43,158 nt of DNA from Pirellulales bacterium (lineage in GTDB: Bacteria > Planctomycetota > Planctomycetia > Pirellulales > JAICIG01). The stretch spans positions 1 to 43,158 of the forward strand of contig JAICLL010000039.1 of the NCBI GenBank assembly GCA_025927475.1. Direction: 5' to 3'. Position numbers and translations under genes: made by a program. Below are positions 24,193 to 33,771 of the stretch, in pieces; positions within the stretch are counted from its first letter, which is position 1; every line of letters starts with the position of its first letter. The notes beneath the pieces were generated by a model. It ran no database searches. It worked only from the letters and a program-made list of their open reading frames with translations, and was not told the origin of the DNA.

Positions 24193-26475
24193 GTGTATTC
24201 CCAACGACCAGGCGGCGAAATGACCGAGTTTACCGAACCGCTCCGCAGCGGTGATCTGACCGCGGGCGACGACGAAGCGGAAACGCTCCGCCTCAGCGAC
24301 GTGCTCGATTCGCTGCGCCATTGGTGGTGGCTGGCGTTTCCCGCCGGTCTGGCCTGCGCGGCCGCCTTGGGCGCGGTGGTGTGGATCGTCTTCAAGCCAA
24401 CCTATCAGGCGGCGGCCTGGCTGCAGATCGAAGACCGGCGGCCTTATGTGGCGTTTCCCACGTTTGAAAGCGAATCGAAATTGTTCGCCGAGACGCAGGT
24501 CGAGCTGATTCGCAGCCCGCTGGTGCTGAGCCGTGTGCTCAGCCAGCCCGAGATCGCGCGGTTGCCCGAAGTGCGGGCCGCGGCCGACGGCGCGTTGCCC
24601 TGGCTAACCAAAAAGGTGACGGTCAAAGCGGTCGGCAAATCGGAACTGTTTCAGGTGGCGTTTGCCGGCAAAAACCCGGAGCATGCGGCGATGATCGCCA
24701 ACGCGGTCATCGACCGCTATCTCGAGCTGCAAAGCGAGACGGCGGCCCGGCATACCGACAAGATCATCCGTTTGCTGCGCGACGAGAAAGAACGGCGGGC
24801 CAACGAGCTGGAGCAGATGCAAGACCGGGTGCGGCGCTTGGCCGAGGGCCTGTCGGAGCAAGTGGCGCGTCCGGGCGCCACCAACGTGGTGACCGTGCAG
24901 AATCCGCTTACCGCCATCCAGGAAGAACTAGGCTCGGTGGAAGTCGAGCGCGAGTTTCTTGAAGCGGAGCTCGAGGCCCACCGCCTGGCCGCCGCCGATG
25001 ACAAGAGCGCCGATCACGTGCCGACCTCGGCCATCGAAAGGGCCCTGGAAGTACGGCCCGAACTTCAGCAGTTGCGCGGCGACCTGGCCGCCAGCCAGGC
25101 GAAACTGGCGGCGTATCAACGCACGTCGGCGCGCGGATCTTCCGATCCGGGCATCCGCCGCCTGCAGCGCGAGATCGAAGCGGGCGAAAAGGCGCTGAAG
25201 AAAACGCGGCAAGATTTGCGAACCGTCGTCGAAAGCGATTTGCGCGCGCAGTTGAAACAAGGCCAGTTGGAAAACGTCGAACGCACCGAGGCCTCCCTCA
25301 AAAGCCAGCGGCTGCTCGAACGATTGCTCAAAGAGCGGTTGGCCAAACAGCGCGAGCAACTCAAAAGCACCGGCGGCCGGTCGTTGGAGTTTGATTTCGC
25401 GCGCAGCGAGCTGGAGCGTGCCGAGGTGGTCTTTCAGCGGATTGCCGAACGGATTGTGGCCCTGAGCACCGAGCAGCGGGCACCGCCGCAGGTGACGCTG
25501 CTCGAGCGAGCCGTACCGCCCGCCGAGCCGTCGGCCATGCCTTACTCGAAGCTGGCGTTGGCCTGCCTGGGCGGCTTTTGCATGCCGTTTGGGCTGGCCG
25601 TGCTCGCCGAGCGGCGGCTGCGCCGCATCGCCGAGTCGCAACAAATCTGCCGCGAGACCCGGTTGCAGGTCATGGGCGAGATCACCACGTTGCCCACCCG
25701 GTCGCTGCTGCCCAGCCGCCGCGCCGCCAACCGCTTTGTGCGGCACTGCAGCACGTTTCAAGAGAGCATCGAAAACCTGGGAACGAATTTGCTGCTGCTC
25801 GGCAAGCTGCAGCCGCTGCAGGTGGTGGTGGTGGCCAGCGCGGCCAGCCGCGAGGGCAAGACGAGCGTCGCCTCGCAATTGGCCATCAGCCTGGCCAACA
25901 GCACCCGAGAACCGACGCTGTTGATCGACGCCGACTTGCGCGCCCCCGATCTGCATCGCCGCTTCGAGACCTCGCTGGCGCCCGGCCTGGTCGACCTGCT
26001 CTGCGGGGCCGCCGGATTGGAGGACGACCTCGTGCACGACTTGGGCAGCCACTTGCACCTGCTGACGGCGGGCCGGCTCGACCAGAGCCCTCACGGGCTG
26101 TTGGGCAAAGGCGCGTTTCACGTCCTGCTCGAATCGTTGCGGCCCCATTATCGGCACATTGTGGTCGACGGCCCGCCGGTGCTGGCGGCCAGCGAGGCGC
26201 TGTTCGTGGCGCGCGAGGCCGACGGCACGCTGCTGTGCGCCATGCGCGACGTAAGCCGCGCCCACCAGGTGAAGCTGGCCTGCGACCGCTTGCGCGCGGC
26301 GGGTGTGCATCCGCTGGGCGCAGTGCTCAGCGGCGTGCCGCTGCATCACTACACACGAACTTACGGCAGCTACGAAGCCTACCTGCGGAAAACCACCGCG
26401 CCGTTTGGCTGGCAACAAGCGCCGCGGGCTGCGCTCCCCGAGCAGCCGCCGGCAATGGACATGGAAAGGATTTAA
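24193..26475 (+). CDS. Polysaccharide chain-length / bacterial tyrosine kinase (Wzz + BY-kinase)
   Basis: 760 aa. The GTG at 24193 is taken as start because GGGAGAGG lies 8 bases upstream; ATG 24220 is the alternative. Residues 1-80 carry a Wzz entry (LSDVLDSLRHWWWLAFP) and the first membrane helix (about 48-70). A long periplasmic coiled coil follows, to about residue 440, then a second membrane helix (LALACLGGFCMPFGLAVLA). The kinase domain has Walker A ASREGKTS with Lys at about 556, Walker A' LLIDADLRAPD at about 579 and Walker B IVVDGPPV. The tail holds a Tyr cluster, HHYTRTYGSYEAY, for autophosphorylation. It controls polymer length and export. No Wza-like partner is in the window. Confidence 0.9.
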   Translation: MYSQRPGGEMTEFTEPLRSGDLTAGDDEAETLRLSDVLDSLRHWWWLAFPAGLACAAALGAVVWIVFKPTYQAAAWLQIEDRRPYVAFPTFESESKLFAETQVELIRSPLVLSRVLSQPEIARLPEVRAAADGALPWLTKKVTVKAVGKSELFQVAFAGKNPEHAAMIANAVIDRYLELQSETAARHTDKIIRLLRDEKERRANELEQMQDRVRRLAEGLSEQVARPGATNVVTVQNPLTAIQEELGSVEVEREFLEAELEAHRLAAADDKSADHVPTSAIERALEVRPELQQLRGDLAASQAKLAAYQRTSARGSSDPGIRRLQREIEAGEKALKKTRQDLRTVVESDLRAQLKQGQLENVERTEASLKSQRLLERLLKERLAKQREQLKSTGGRSLEFDFARSELERAEVVFQRIAERIVALSTEQRAPPQVTLLERAVPPAEPSAMPYSKLALACLGGFCMPFGLAVLAERRLRRIAESQQICRETRLQVMGEITTLPTRSLLPSRRAANRFVRHCSTFQESIENLGTNLLLLGKLQPLQVVVVASAASREGKTSVASQLAISLANSTREPTLLIDADLRAPDLHRRFETSLAPGLVDLLCGAAGLEDDLVHDLGSHLHLLTAGRLDQSPHGLLGKGAFHVLLESLRPHYRHIVVDGPPVLAASEALFVAREADGTLLCAMRDVSRAHQVKLACDRLRAAGVHPLGAVLSGVPLHHYTRTYGSYEAYLRKTTAPFGWQQAPRAALPEQPPAMDMERI

Positions 26476-26547
26476 CCCGCGTTTACGCGTCGGGCTTCCA
26501 TCCGCCACGCCGTCCTCGGCAGGAGTTCATGGCGGGGCAAAGTCAAA

Positions 26548-29500
26548 ATGCAAACGGCAAACTGCAAAACCGGGAAATGCGTGCCGAACGTGCGGCTGCT
26601 GCTGATTTCGGCGGTGGCGGTGGGGTCGATCGGCGCGGTCGGGCACTTTTGGCACGGCTTCCAATTGAAGCGCAATGCCGCGGCGTTGCTGCGCAGAGTC
26701 GATCGGTCGCTGGAAGCCGGCGAACAAAAAAGTGCGCTGACGCGCTTGCGTCAATATCTCAAGCTGCGGCCCGACGACGCCGATCAGCAGGTCCGCTTGG
26801 CGCAACTTGTCGATCGCGCGGCTACGACGCGGCCCGAGAAAGACGAAGCCTTGCGGTTGCACACGTTGGCGATCGGCTTCGCGCCGGAAAACGCCGATCT
26901 GCTGCGCCGCCGGGCGGAGCTGTCGTATGAGCTGGAGCGCTTCGCCGAGGCCATCCGCCAGGCCGACGACCTGCTGCGCAAAGACGGCGATGACGCCGGC
27001 GCCGTGCGGGTTAAAGCCTTGGCGCTGGCCGCCCAGGCGCGGCTGGCGGGCGAACCGCCGGGCGACCGCCTGGCCGAGCTTTTCGAGCGGGCGGTCAAAC
27101 ACTCGCCCGGCGATGTCGAGTTGGCGCTGGGGCTGGCCAGAATCTACCGCGCGCAAATGCCGCTGACCCGCGACAGCAATCCGCCTGGCCGGGCCGAAAA
27201 AGCATCGTTGGCCGACCGTGTCATGAAACGCTTGATCGACGCTTCACCCCGTTCGCCCGACGCCTACCTGGCCCGCTATCACTATCGCACGGCGTATGGA
27301 TTGGCGGGAGCCGACGACGACCTGCGGCAGGCCCTGGCGCTTGACTCCGAGGGCAAACACTTTTCGGTGTTGGTGGCCGCCGGTCTGAAACAGCTTGCCA
27401 AGGGCGCCGCGGAGCAAGCCGCGGCGCTGTTCCACCGCGCCATTACGGCCGGCGCAAACGATGAACGCGGTTATCTCGGCCTGGGCCGGGCGCGCGAGGC
27501 GGCGGGCGACCGCCCCGCTGCCCAGGCCGCCTGGCGGCAGGGCCTGAAGGCCGCGGATGCCAGCTCGCCCGCCTTGAACTTCGAGCTGGCGCGCAGCCTG
27601 GTGGCCGATGGCCGAGCCGACGAGGCCCAGGGGTTTCTGGAGCGGCTGGAGAATGAGCTTCGCCGCCGCGCCGGGCAGATCGCGCCGAACGAGCGCGGTC
27701 AATGGCTCGATCGCGCCGCCGAGTTGCGCGCCGATTGGCATTTCGCGCAAGGCGAGTACGCCCGTGCGGCCGAGCTGTTGGAAGGCCTCATCGGGGGACG
27801 GACTTCCGGCGATGCGCGGCAAGACCGCGACCAGCGCAGCGCGCGGTTGCACGCCCGCTTGGCCGCGGCGTTGGCGCGGCTCGGCCAATGGGACCGCGCG
27901 ATTGGCGCCTATCAAAAGGCCGTCGCGCTGGCGCCCGATTTGTCCGAACACCGCTTGGCGCTGGCCAATGCTTATCAGCGCGCAGGCCGCCTCGACGATG
28001 CCGTGGTTCAGTTTCGGCAATTGGTCAAGATCGATGCTCCGCCGCCAAGCGCGTGGGTGTTGTCGGCCCGCGCACTGTTAGAGCAGCAACTTGCCGTGCG
28101 GGCCGACCGGCGACAGTGGGAAGAGTTTGACCAGGTGCTGCAGCGTGCTCGCGACGCCGCTCCCGACGAGCCCGAGCTGATGTTGCTCGAAGCCGAACGC
28201 TCCTTTGCCACCGGCGCGCTCGACTCATCCGCGGACCGCTTGATGCAATACGTCGACGCATCGCACGACGATAGTTTCTGCGAACGCAGTTGCGCGGTGT
28301 TGCAGCGCTGGGGTCGGCTGGACGAGGCGGATCGCTGTCTGCGACATGCGCAGCAGATTGGCCTGCCCGAAGGGCGTCGCGTGCTGACGGCGGCGGCGCT
28401 GGCGGCTGCCCGCCACAACCTGGACGACGCCGAGCGCGTGCTGCGCTCGGCGCTCGACGTCGAAGGGACGGAGCAACCCACCGAGATCGGCCTGCGGCTG
28501 GCGTTGGTGCTTCTGGCGGGCGGGAAAGTGCAGCCGGCCAAGGAAGAACTCGAATCACTGTATCGGCGGCATTCGGAGCATTTGCGCGTCGTGCAACTGC
28601 TGGCCGAACTGGCCTGGGAAGAGGCCGATTTCGAAGCGTTGGAAGTGAACGAGCGGCGGCTGCGAAAGTTGGAAGGGCCGCGCGGCACACTCTGGCGGTT
28701 CTTCCGCGGGCTGCGGCTCTCGATCGAATCGGACGACGGCGGACGTGGCCGTGAGGACGACGCGCGCCTGGCCGCCGCCGAGCGCCTGCAGGCCGAACTC
28801 GAACAAGCGCGGCCCAACTGGCCCGCCACGTTCCTGCTGAAAAGCCGGCTGGCTGATCGGCGCAAGCGTCCCAGCGAAGCGATCGCCGCCTGTTTCCAAG
28901 CAATCCGGTTGGGAGAACGGCGCCAACAGGTGTATGCCTATCTGGCCACGCGGCTGTATCAGCAAGGCCGGTATGCGGAAGCGCACGCCGTGCTCGACGA
29001 GCTGAAATCGCGGCAACCGTTGTCGATCAGTTTGTCGGGCTTGGAGCTGGCGTTGGAGGTTCGCACGGGCGAATTGCCGTCGGCCTTCGCGGCCGCCCGC
29101 CGCCAGGTCGAACAGCGCCCCAACGACGCGTCCGCGCATGTCTGGTTGGGTCAGATTCTCGCCGTCGGGGGCAAGCACGACGAGGCCGAAGCGGCTTTGC
29201 GGCGCGGCGTTGAATTGGCGCCCGCCGATGCGCGGCCATGGACCGCGCTGCTGCAACACTGCCTGACGGCGGGTGACGGACAGCGGGCGCGGGACACTTT
29301 TGAGCAAATGCAAGCCAGTGTCGAGGTCTCCGCCAAGCAGCGCCCGTTTTTGCTGGCCCAATGCCACGAGTTGTTAGGCGACCGCGAGCAGGCGGCCGCC
29401 TTTTACCAGCAAGCGGTGGTGGCCGCGCCCGACGCCGCCGCGGTGTGGCAAAGCGCGGCCCGCTTTTATCGCGGCTTCGACCGCCTCGAGGCCGAGGCGT

Positions 29501-30873
29501 GCCTGCGGCGCGTCGTCGAGCTGCGGCCCGAGTCGGCCTTGGCTCGCCGCATGTTGGCCACGCTGATCGTCGAGCGCGAAGGCGAGACCTCGCTGGCCGA
29601 CGCCGCCGAATTGCTCGAGGCGCAGGGCGTCGCCCGGTCCGGTCAGATCGCCAACCACCGTTTGAACGCGCGTTTGGCGCTGCGGCATGGCGCGCCCCCG
29701 CAGCGGCAAGAAGCGCAGCGCATACTGGAAGAGCTGGTCGAGCGCGATCCATCGCCCGCGCCCCGAGAGCGATTGCTGCTGGCGCACTGGTACGAACGCG
29801 AGGGCAAGCTGCGAGCGGCAAAGGAGCAATTGCTCGCGCTGGCGCTGGTCGATCGGCCCGCGGCGGACGACCTCGCGCGGCTGGTGGAGTTCCTGCTGCG
29901 GCACCAGCGTGCCGCTGAGGCGGGCGAGTGGCTCGATCAACTCAGCCAAATCGAGCCGGAAGACGGGTCGCTGCGCACGACCTCGTTGCGCGCGACCTGG
30001 CTGATTCAACGCGGCAAGCAGGACGAAGTCGAAACCGTCGTGGGCCGCTTCTTGCACCGCGACACGCTCGCCCAGCGAACTCCGTCCGATCGAGCGGCCG
30101 CCTGGGTGCGCATCGCCGGACTGTATGCCGCCGCGCAATTGCCGGAACAGGCAGAGGCCAGCTATCGCCGCGCCGCGTCGGAACATGCTTCGGGCGGATG
30201 CTCCTACGCACGGTGGTTGGCCGCCAGCGGGCGCGTCGCCGAGTCGATCAGCGTCTGCCTGGCTCAGGCCAACGCCGACGATAGCCCGCAAACGGCCATC
30301 ACGCTGGCCGCGGTGCTCGGGCATCGGGCCGATACGGAATCGGCAGCGCCCGGCGTCGAATCGTGCTTCGCCGAGTCGCTGCGCCGGCATGCCACCAGCG
30401 CCATGCTCAGGACTTCGCTGGGCACACTGCGCATGTTGCAGGGCGACGGAGCAAAAGCTCAGGAATTATTCGAACAGGCGTTGGCATTGCAGCCAGACCA
30501 CCTGGTGGCGCTGAACAACCTGGCCATGCTGCTGGCGGACGACCCCGCGCGGCGAGCGGAGGCGATGACGCATCTCGACCGGGCGCTGGTGCTCGCGGGA
30601 CGGCATCCTGAATTGCTCGACTCGAAGGGCTGGCTGCTCTTGCAGTCCGAAGACGCGGTGACCGCCGAAGCGTTGTTTCGCGAAGCCGCGGAGCTTGCCC
30701 CCGCGGATCCTCGCCCCAGTTTCCATCTGGCATTGTCATGCTGGCTGCAAGGCAAAACCGAAGAGGCACGTCAGGCGCTCGACCGCGCCCGCCAGCACAA
30801 GCTCTCGGTGAATCAACTCAACGGGCCGGAACGCAGGCGGCTGGCCGAACTGGAACTTGCCTTCGATGGATAG
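26548..30873 (+). CDS. Giant membrane-anchored TPR protein of exosortase/EPS clusters
   Basis: 1441 aa. One membrane helix near the N-terminus (NVRLLLISAVAVGSIGAVG), then almost wholly alpha-helical repeats of TPR type: for example RLHARLAAALARLGQWDRAI and, near the end, ALALQPDHLVALNNLAMLLA. About thirty repeats are estimated from the length. It resembles, in context, the PrsT-like TPR proteins of PEP-CTERM/exosortase polysaccharide loci, but is longer. Probably a periplasmic scaffold binding several cluster proteins; this is inference. The first residues, MQTANCKTGK, come from three 7-bp repeats (26548-26568), so the true start could be later. The EpsI gene starts within its stop (ATGGATAG). 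Confidence 0.85.
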   Translation: MQTANCKTGKCVPNVRLLLISAVAVGSIGAVGHFWHGFQLKRNAAALLRRVDRSLEAGEQKSALTRLRQYLKLRPDDADQQVRLAQLVDRAATTRPEKDEALRLHTLAIGFAPENADLLRRRAELSYELERFAEAIRQADDLLRKDGDDAGAVRVKALALAAQARLAGEPPGDRLAELFERAVKHSPGDVELALGLARIYRAQMPLTRDSNPPGRAEKASLADRVMKRLIDASPRSPDAYLARYHYRTAYGLAGADDDLRQALALDSEGKHFSVLVAAGLKQLAKGAAEQAAALFHRAITAGANDERGYLGLGRAREAAGDRPAAQAAWRQGLKAADASSPALNFELARSLVADGRADEAQGFLERLENELRRRAGQIAPNERGQWLDRAAELRADWHFAQGEYARAAELLEGLIGGRTSGDARQDRDQRSARLHARLAAALARLGQWDRAIGAYQKAVALAPDLSEHRLALANAYQRAGRLDDAVVQFRQLVKIDAPPPSAWVLSARALLEQQLAVRADRRQWEEFDQVLQRARDAAPDEPELMLLEAERSFATGALDSSADRLMQYVDASHDDSFCERSCAVLQRWGRLDEADRCLRHAQQIGLPEGRRVLTAAALAAARHNLDDAERVLRSALDVEGTEQPTEIGLRLALVLLAGGKVQPAKEELESLYRRHSEHLRVVQLLAELAWEEADFEALEVNERRLRKLEGPRGTLWRFFRGLRLSIESDDGGRGREDDARLAAAERLQAELEQARPNWPATFLLKSRLADRRKRPSEAIAACFQAIRLGERRQQVYAYLATRLYQQGRYAEAHAVLDELKSRQPLSISLSGLELALEVRTGELPSAFAAARRQVEQRPNDASAHVWLGQILAVGGKHDEAEAALRRGVELAPADARPWTALLQHCLTAGDGQRARDTFEQMQASVEVSAKQRPFLLAQCHELLGDREQAAAFYQQAVVAAPDAAAVWQSAARFYRGFDRLEAEACLRRVVELRPESALARRMLATLIVEREGETSLADAAELLEAQGVARSGQIANHRLNARLALRHGAPPQRQEAQRILEELVERDPSPAPRERLLLAHWYEREGKLRAAKEQLLALALVDRPAADDLARLVEFLLRHQRAAEAGEWLDQLSQIEPEDGSLRTTSLRATWLIQRGKQDEVETVVGRFLHRDTLAQRTPSDRAAAWVRIAGLYAAAQLPEQAEASYRRAASEHASGGCSYARWLAASGRVAESISVCLAQANADDSPQTAITLAAVLGHRADTESAAPGVESCFAESLRRHATSAMLRTSLGTLRMLQGDGAKAQELFEQALALQPDHLVALNNLAMLLADDPARRAEAMTHLDRALVLAGRHPELLDSKGWLLLQSEDAVTAEALFREAAELAPADPRPSFHLALSCWLQGKTEEARQALDRARQHKLSVNQLNGPERRRLAELELAFDG

Positions 30874-31546
30874 CTTTCTAGCCAGAGCGCCCGCGCTGAC
30901 GCTGGCCCTGTTGACGCTGATGGCCGGCGGCTACCAGCGCTGGCGCGAGCAGAGCTCGCGGCAGTCTGCCAACGGCGGCATGACACCGGAGCGGTTGGCC
31001 AACGTTCCGGAGCGGTTTGCCGACTGGCAGCTTGAATCGTCCCAGCCGTTAGAACCGGCCACCGAAAAAATGCTGCGCTGCTCGGCCTACCTGAATCGCA
31101 CGTATCGCCACCGCGTCACGAACGACCGGGTGTACGTCGCGCTGTTGATCGGTCCGGCGGGCCCGCTCTCGGTTCACACGCCCGATGTGTGCTATGGCAG
31201 TCAAGATTACCAAACCATCGTCGCGCCGCGCCGCGTGCAACCACGTGACAACCACCCGGACGAAGCGTTCTGGCAGACCACGTTTCAGAGCAAAACGCCC
31301 GAGCGCGGCCTGCTGCAAGTGGCCTACGGCTGGAAGGCCGACGGAGCGTGGGCCGCGCCCGCGCAACCTCGGTTTGCCTTGGGCGGCGGAGGCTCGCTCT
31401 GCAAGCTGCAGATTGCCTCGCAGCTTCCGGCGAGCGCTGAGGCGGAGTCGGACAGCGCCTGCCAAGAGTTTCTTCACGACTTTCTGCCGGTGCTCGACCG
31501 AGTGTTGCTCGGTACGCCGGCGGATGAACCATCTGCAATGGAGTGA
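30866..31546 (+). CDS. epsI: Exosortase-associated EpsI family protein (DUF3485)
   Basis: 226 aa. The ATG at 30866 overlaps the TPR stop by 8 bases. The N-terminal hydrophobic helix (PALTLALLTLMAGG) is followed by a domain with the defining motif HTPDVCYGSQDYQ and VYVALLIGPAGP, together with WQTTFQSKTPERGLLQVAYGW. EpsI proteins are encoded next to, or fused to, exosortases, and are needed for exopolysaccharide in the studied cases; the biochemical role is unsettled. The motif Cys is conserved and sits where a catalytic or substrate-handling residue would be. The assignment is strong because of the motif and the exosortase in the same cluster. Confidence 0.88.
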   Translation: MDSFLARAPALTLALLTLMAGGYQRWREQSSRQSANGGMTPERLANVPERFADWQLESSQPLEPATEKMLRCSAYLNRTYRHRVTNDRVYVALLIGPAGPLSVHTPDVCYGSQDYQTIVAPRRVQPRDNHPDEAFWQTTFQSKTPERGLLQVAYGWKADGAWAAPAQPRFALGGGGSLCKLQIASQLPASAEAESDSACQEFLHDFLPVLDRVLLGTPADEPSAME

Positions 31547-31575
31547 GTCTGTGCCCCTGAACAGGAGAGGGAACC

Positions 31576-32376
31576 ATGCGTCTGCTTGAAAAGGTTGAAG
31601 CAAGCCCGGTCGATGCCGCCAAGCGCGGTCTTGCTCGGGGAGCATCTCGCGGCGTGCCACCGGCGGCGTCGCTGGGCGGGTATCGCTTGGCGATCCGCCG
31701 AGCGTTGGCGTTGGTGCTGCTTGTGCCCGCTGTGCCGCTGATGGCGGTGACCATTGCGGTGGTGCGTCTGACCTCGCGCGGTCCCGGCATCTATCGCCAG
31801 ACGCGCGTGGGCGCGGGCGGGCGGACTTTTGTGATGCGCAAGATCCGCACCATGCGGGTCGACGCCGAAGCGCGCAGCGGCCCCGTGTGGGCCCAGCTCA
31901 GCGATCCGCGCGTCACGCCGGTGGGCAGGCTGATTCGAGCTCTGCACCTGGATGAACTGCCGCAGTTGTTCAACGTTCTCGCCGGCGAAATGGACCTGGT
32001 GGGGCCGCGCCCCGAGCGGCCCGAGTTCACCCAATGGCTGGGCCGCGAGATTCCGGGCTATCTGAATCGGCTGTCCGTGAGGCCGGGCATAACGGGGCTG
32101 GCACAGATCAACCTGCCGCCCGACACCGATCTCGACAGCGTTCGCCGCAAGCTGGCGCTCGATCTGGAATATATCCACACGCGAACGCTCTGGCTCGATT
32201 TGCGGATTATGGCCTGCACGGCGTTGCGGCTGTTTGGCGTGCGGTCGGCGGCCGCGCGGAGGTTGTTGCGGTTGAACCGCCAGCCGGTGGTGCTGATGCC
32301 CGAGACGCCGCCCTTTGCGTCAGACCCTTGCGCCCCCGACGTTCCGCAACCGATGGCTTATGCCTCGGTGGGATAA
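31576..32376 (+). CDS. Polyprenyl-phosphate sugar-1-phosphate transferase (initiating enzyme)
   Basis: 266 aa, AGGAGAGG before the ATG. It transfers a sugar-1-phosphate onto undecaprenyl phosphate to start each repeat unit at the inner membrane. One membrane segment (ALALVLLVPAVPLMAVTIAVV) precedes the bacterial sugar transferase domain: GPGIYRQTRVGAGGRTFVM, RKIRTMRVDAEA, the LHLDELPQLFNVL helix, and EMDLVGPRPERPEF, with SVRPGITGLAQINL. These are the hallmark blocks of the WcaJ/WbaP C-terminal domain; the large N-terminal membrane domain is missing, as in short EpsL-like forms. A 19-bp tandem duplication spans its stop. Confidence 0.93.
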   Translation: MRLLEKVEASPVDAAKRGLARGASRGVPPAASLGGYRLAIRRALALVLLVPAVPLMAVTIAVVRLTSRGPGIYRQTRVGAGGRTFVMRKIRTMRVDAEARSGPVWAQLSDPRVTPVGRLIRALHLDELPQLFNVLAGEMDLVGPRPERPEFTQWLGREIPGYLNRLSVRPGITGLAQINLPPDTDLDSVRRKLALDLEYIHTRTLWLDLRIMACTALRLFGVRSAAARRLLRLNRQPVVLMPETPPFASDPCAPDVPQPMAYASVG

Positions 32377-32396
32377 ATGTGCCTCGGTGGGATAAA
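32361..32396 (+). repeat. Tandem 17-bp repeat, period 19, over a gene junction
   Basis: TGCCTCGGTGGGATAAA occurs at 32361-32377 and again at 32380-32396, separated by TG. The first copy carries the stop (TAA at 32374-32376) of the sugar transferase. The second copy sits in the leader of the polymerase/ligase-like gene and provides the GGTGG that precedes its GTG. Confidence 0.85.
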
Positions 32397-32398
32397 CG

Positions 32399-33706
32399 GT
32401 GAGTTACGCGACTTTCTTACTGCTGACCGCGACGCTGTTTGTTCGGCCGGCGGAGATTGTCGCCGCCCTGAAAGACGCCCCGCTCTATTTATGCTTGATG
32501 CTGATCTGTCTGGCCGCCAATGCCCCCAGAATGGCCCGGCAGTTTTCGCCGGCTTCGCTGCACCGGCATCCGGTTTCGGCCTGCGTGATGGGCATGCTGC
32601 TCTCAGTGGCCATTTCGCACTTGGCGCACGGACTGATCAGCGATGCCCGGGCCGCCCTTCAGGAATTTGGCAAGCCGGTGGTTTATTTCCTGCTGCTGCT
32701 GTGCGTGGTCAACTCGCAGCGGCGTTTGACGCACTTTTTGAAGTGGCTGCTGCTGTGCATTGTGGTGGTCGCCGCCCTGGCACTGCTGCAATTCCACGGC
32801 GTCATCGACGTTCCGGCTTTGAAAGAGCTGCAGCAGCACGACGGTTTTTCGGCGACCGGCGAAGCGCTTCAAGTGCGCCGGTTGCGGAGCACGGGCATCT
32901 TCAACGACCCCAACGATTTGTCGATGATCCTTTTGCTGGGCATGGCCATTTGCGGCGCCGGCTGGTCGAAAGCCTTAGGCTCGCGATGGCCGCGCGTGCT
33001 ATGGCTGCCGCCGATGGCCGTCTGCGGCTACGCGCTGATGCTGACCAAGTCGCGCGGCGGATTTATCGCCATGCTGGTGGGACTGACCGTGCTGCTCACC
33101 TCTCGCTACGGCTGGCGAAAAACACTGCCTTTGGCGGCGCTGCTATTCCCCTTGCTGTTGGTCCTTTTCGCGGGACGGATGACGCGCATCTCGGCCGACG
33201 AAGACACCGGGCAAGCGCGCATCCAGCTTTGGAGCGATGGGCTGGAGATGTTTCGCGAGTCGCCCTTGTTCGGCATCGGCTTCGGCACCTATCAAGACCA
33301 TGCTGGCCTGGTGGCCCACAATTCTTACGTGCATTGCTTCACCGAGTTGGGCGTGCTCGGCGGCACGATGTTTTTCGGGGCCTTGGCCATTCCCATGCTG
33401 CGCTTGCGGCGGCTTGGCGAGCGCAAGGTGGAGATTCTCGATCCGCGGCTGCGGGCCCTGCGGCCGTTCTTTCTGGCAATGCTCAGCGCCTTCGCGGCCA
33501 GCATGATCACGCTCACCCGATGCTATGTCGAGCCGACCTACCTGGTCATCGGCCTGTCGGCGGCGTTTTTGGATCTGGCGGCCACACGTCGGCCGCTGCC
33601 GCCGCTGCGTTTCAACTATGCGCTGGTTTCGAGACTGGCCACCGCCAGCATGGGAACCTTGGTCGTGGCATACGCCTTTGTACGTGTCTTTGCCCGGTGG
33701 AACTAA
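32399..33706 (+). CDS. O-antigen ligase/polymerase (Wzy/WaaL-like) membrane protein
   Basis: 435 aa with a GTG start at 32399. About a dozen membrane helices. The family region has LRSTGIFNDPNDLSMILLLG, LMLTKSRGGFIAMLVGL and, after a large loop, SPLFGIGFGTYQDHAGLVAH followed by NSYVHCFTELGVLGGT. These match the Wzy_C/O-antigen ligase family, in which the loop holds the Arg and His residues that bind the lipid-linked glycan. It would either polymerise repeat units or ligate a glycan to an acceptor. It starts 23 bases after the sugar transferase stop. A flippase is lacking nearby, so the ligase role with the ABC exporter is as likely as the polymerase role. Confidence 0.85.
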   Translation: MSYATFLLLTATLFVRPAEIVAALKDAPLYLCLMLICLAANAPRMARQFSPASLHRHPVSACVMGMLLSVAISHLAHGLISDARAALQEFGKPVVYFLLLLCVVNSQRRLTHFLKWLLLCIVVVAALALLQFHGVIDVPALKELQQHDGFSATGEALQVRRLRSTGIFNDPNDLSMILLLGMAICGAGWSKALGSRWPRVLWLPPMAVCGYALMLTKSRGGFIAMLVGLTVLLTSRYGWRKTLPLAALLFPLLLVLFAGRMTRISADEDTGQARIQLWSDGLEMFRESPLFGIGFGTYQDHAGLVAHNSYVHCFTELGVLGGTMFFGALAIPMLRLRRLGERKVEILDPRLRALRPFFLAMLSAFAASMITLTRCYVEPTYLVIGLSAAFLDLAATRRPLPPLRFNYALVSRLATASMGTLVVAYAFVRVFARWN

Positions 33707-33771
33707 TGGGCGCGGCAATCCTCCAGTCCAAAACGTTGCACCCTTTTTTAACCTCCTAGAAGCGCATCTCA

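Noticed and set aside
23127..24395. Minus-strand open frame of 422 codons opposite the exosortase
   Set aside because: Same cause; the exosortase catalytic residues are on the plus strand.
24928..26508. Minus-strand open frame of 526 codons opposite the tyrosine kinase
   Set aside because: GC-rich third positions of the plus gene leave the antisense open. The plus frame has Walker A, A', B and a Tyr cluster, and the antisense shows only Gln/Arg/Ala-rich text without known motifs.
32377..33759. Plus-strand open frame of 460 codons overlapping the ligase-like gene
   Set aside because: The other frame gives membrane helices and the O-antigen ligase motifs; this one is Gly/Arg-rich text with no family match.
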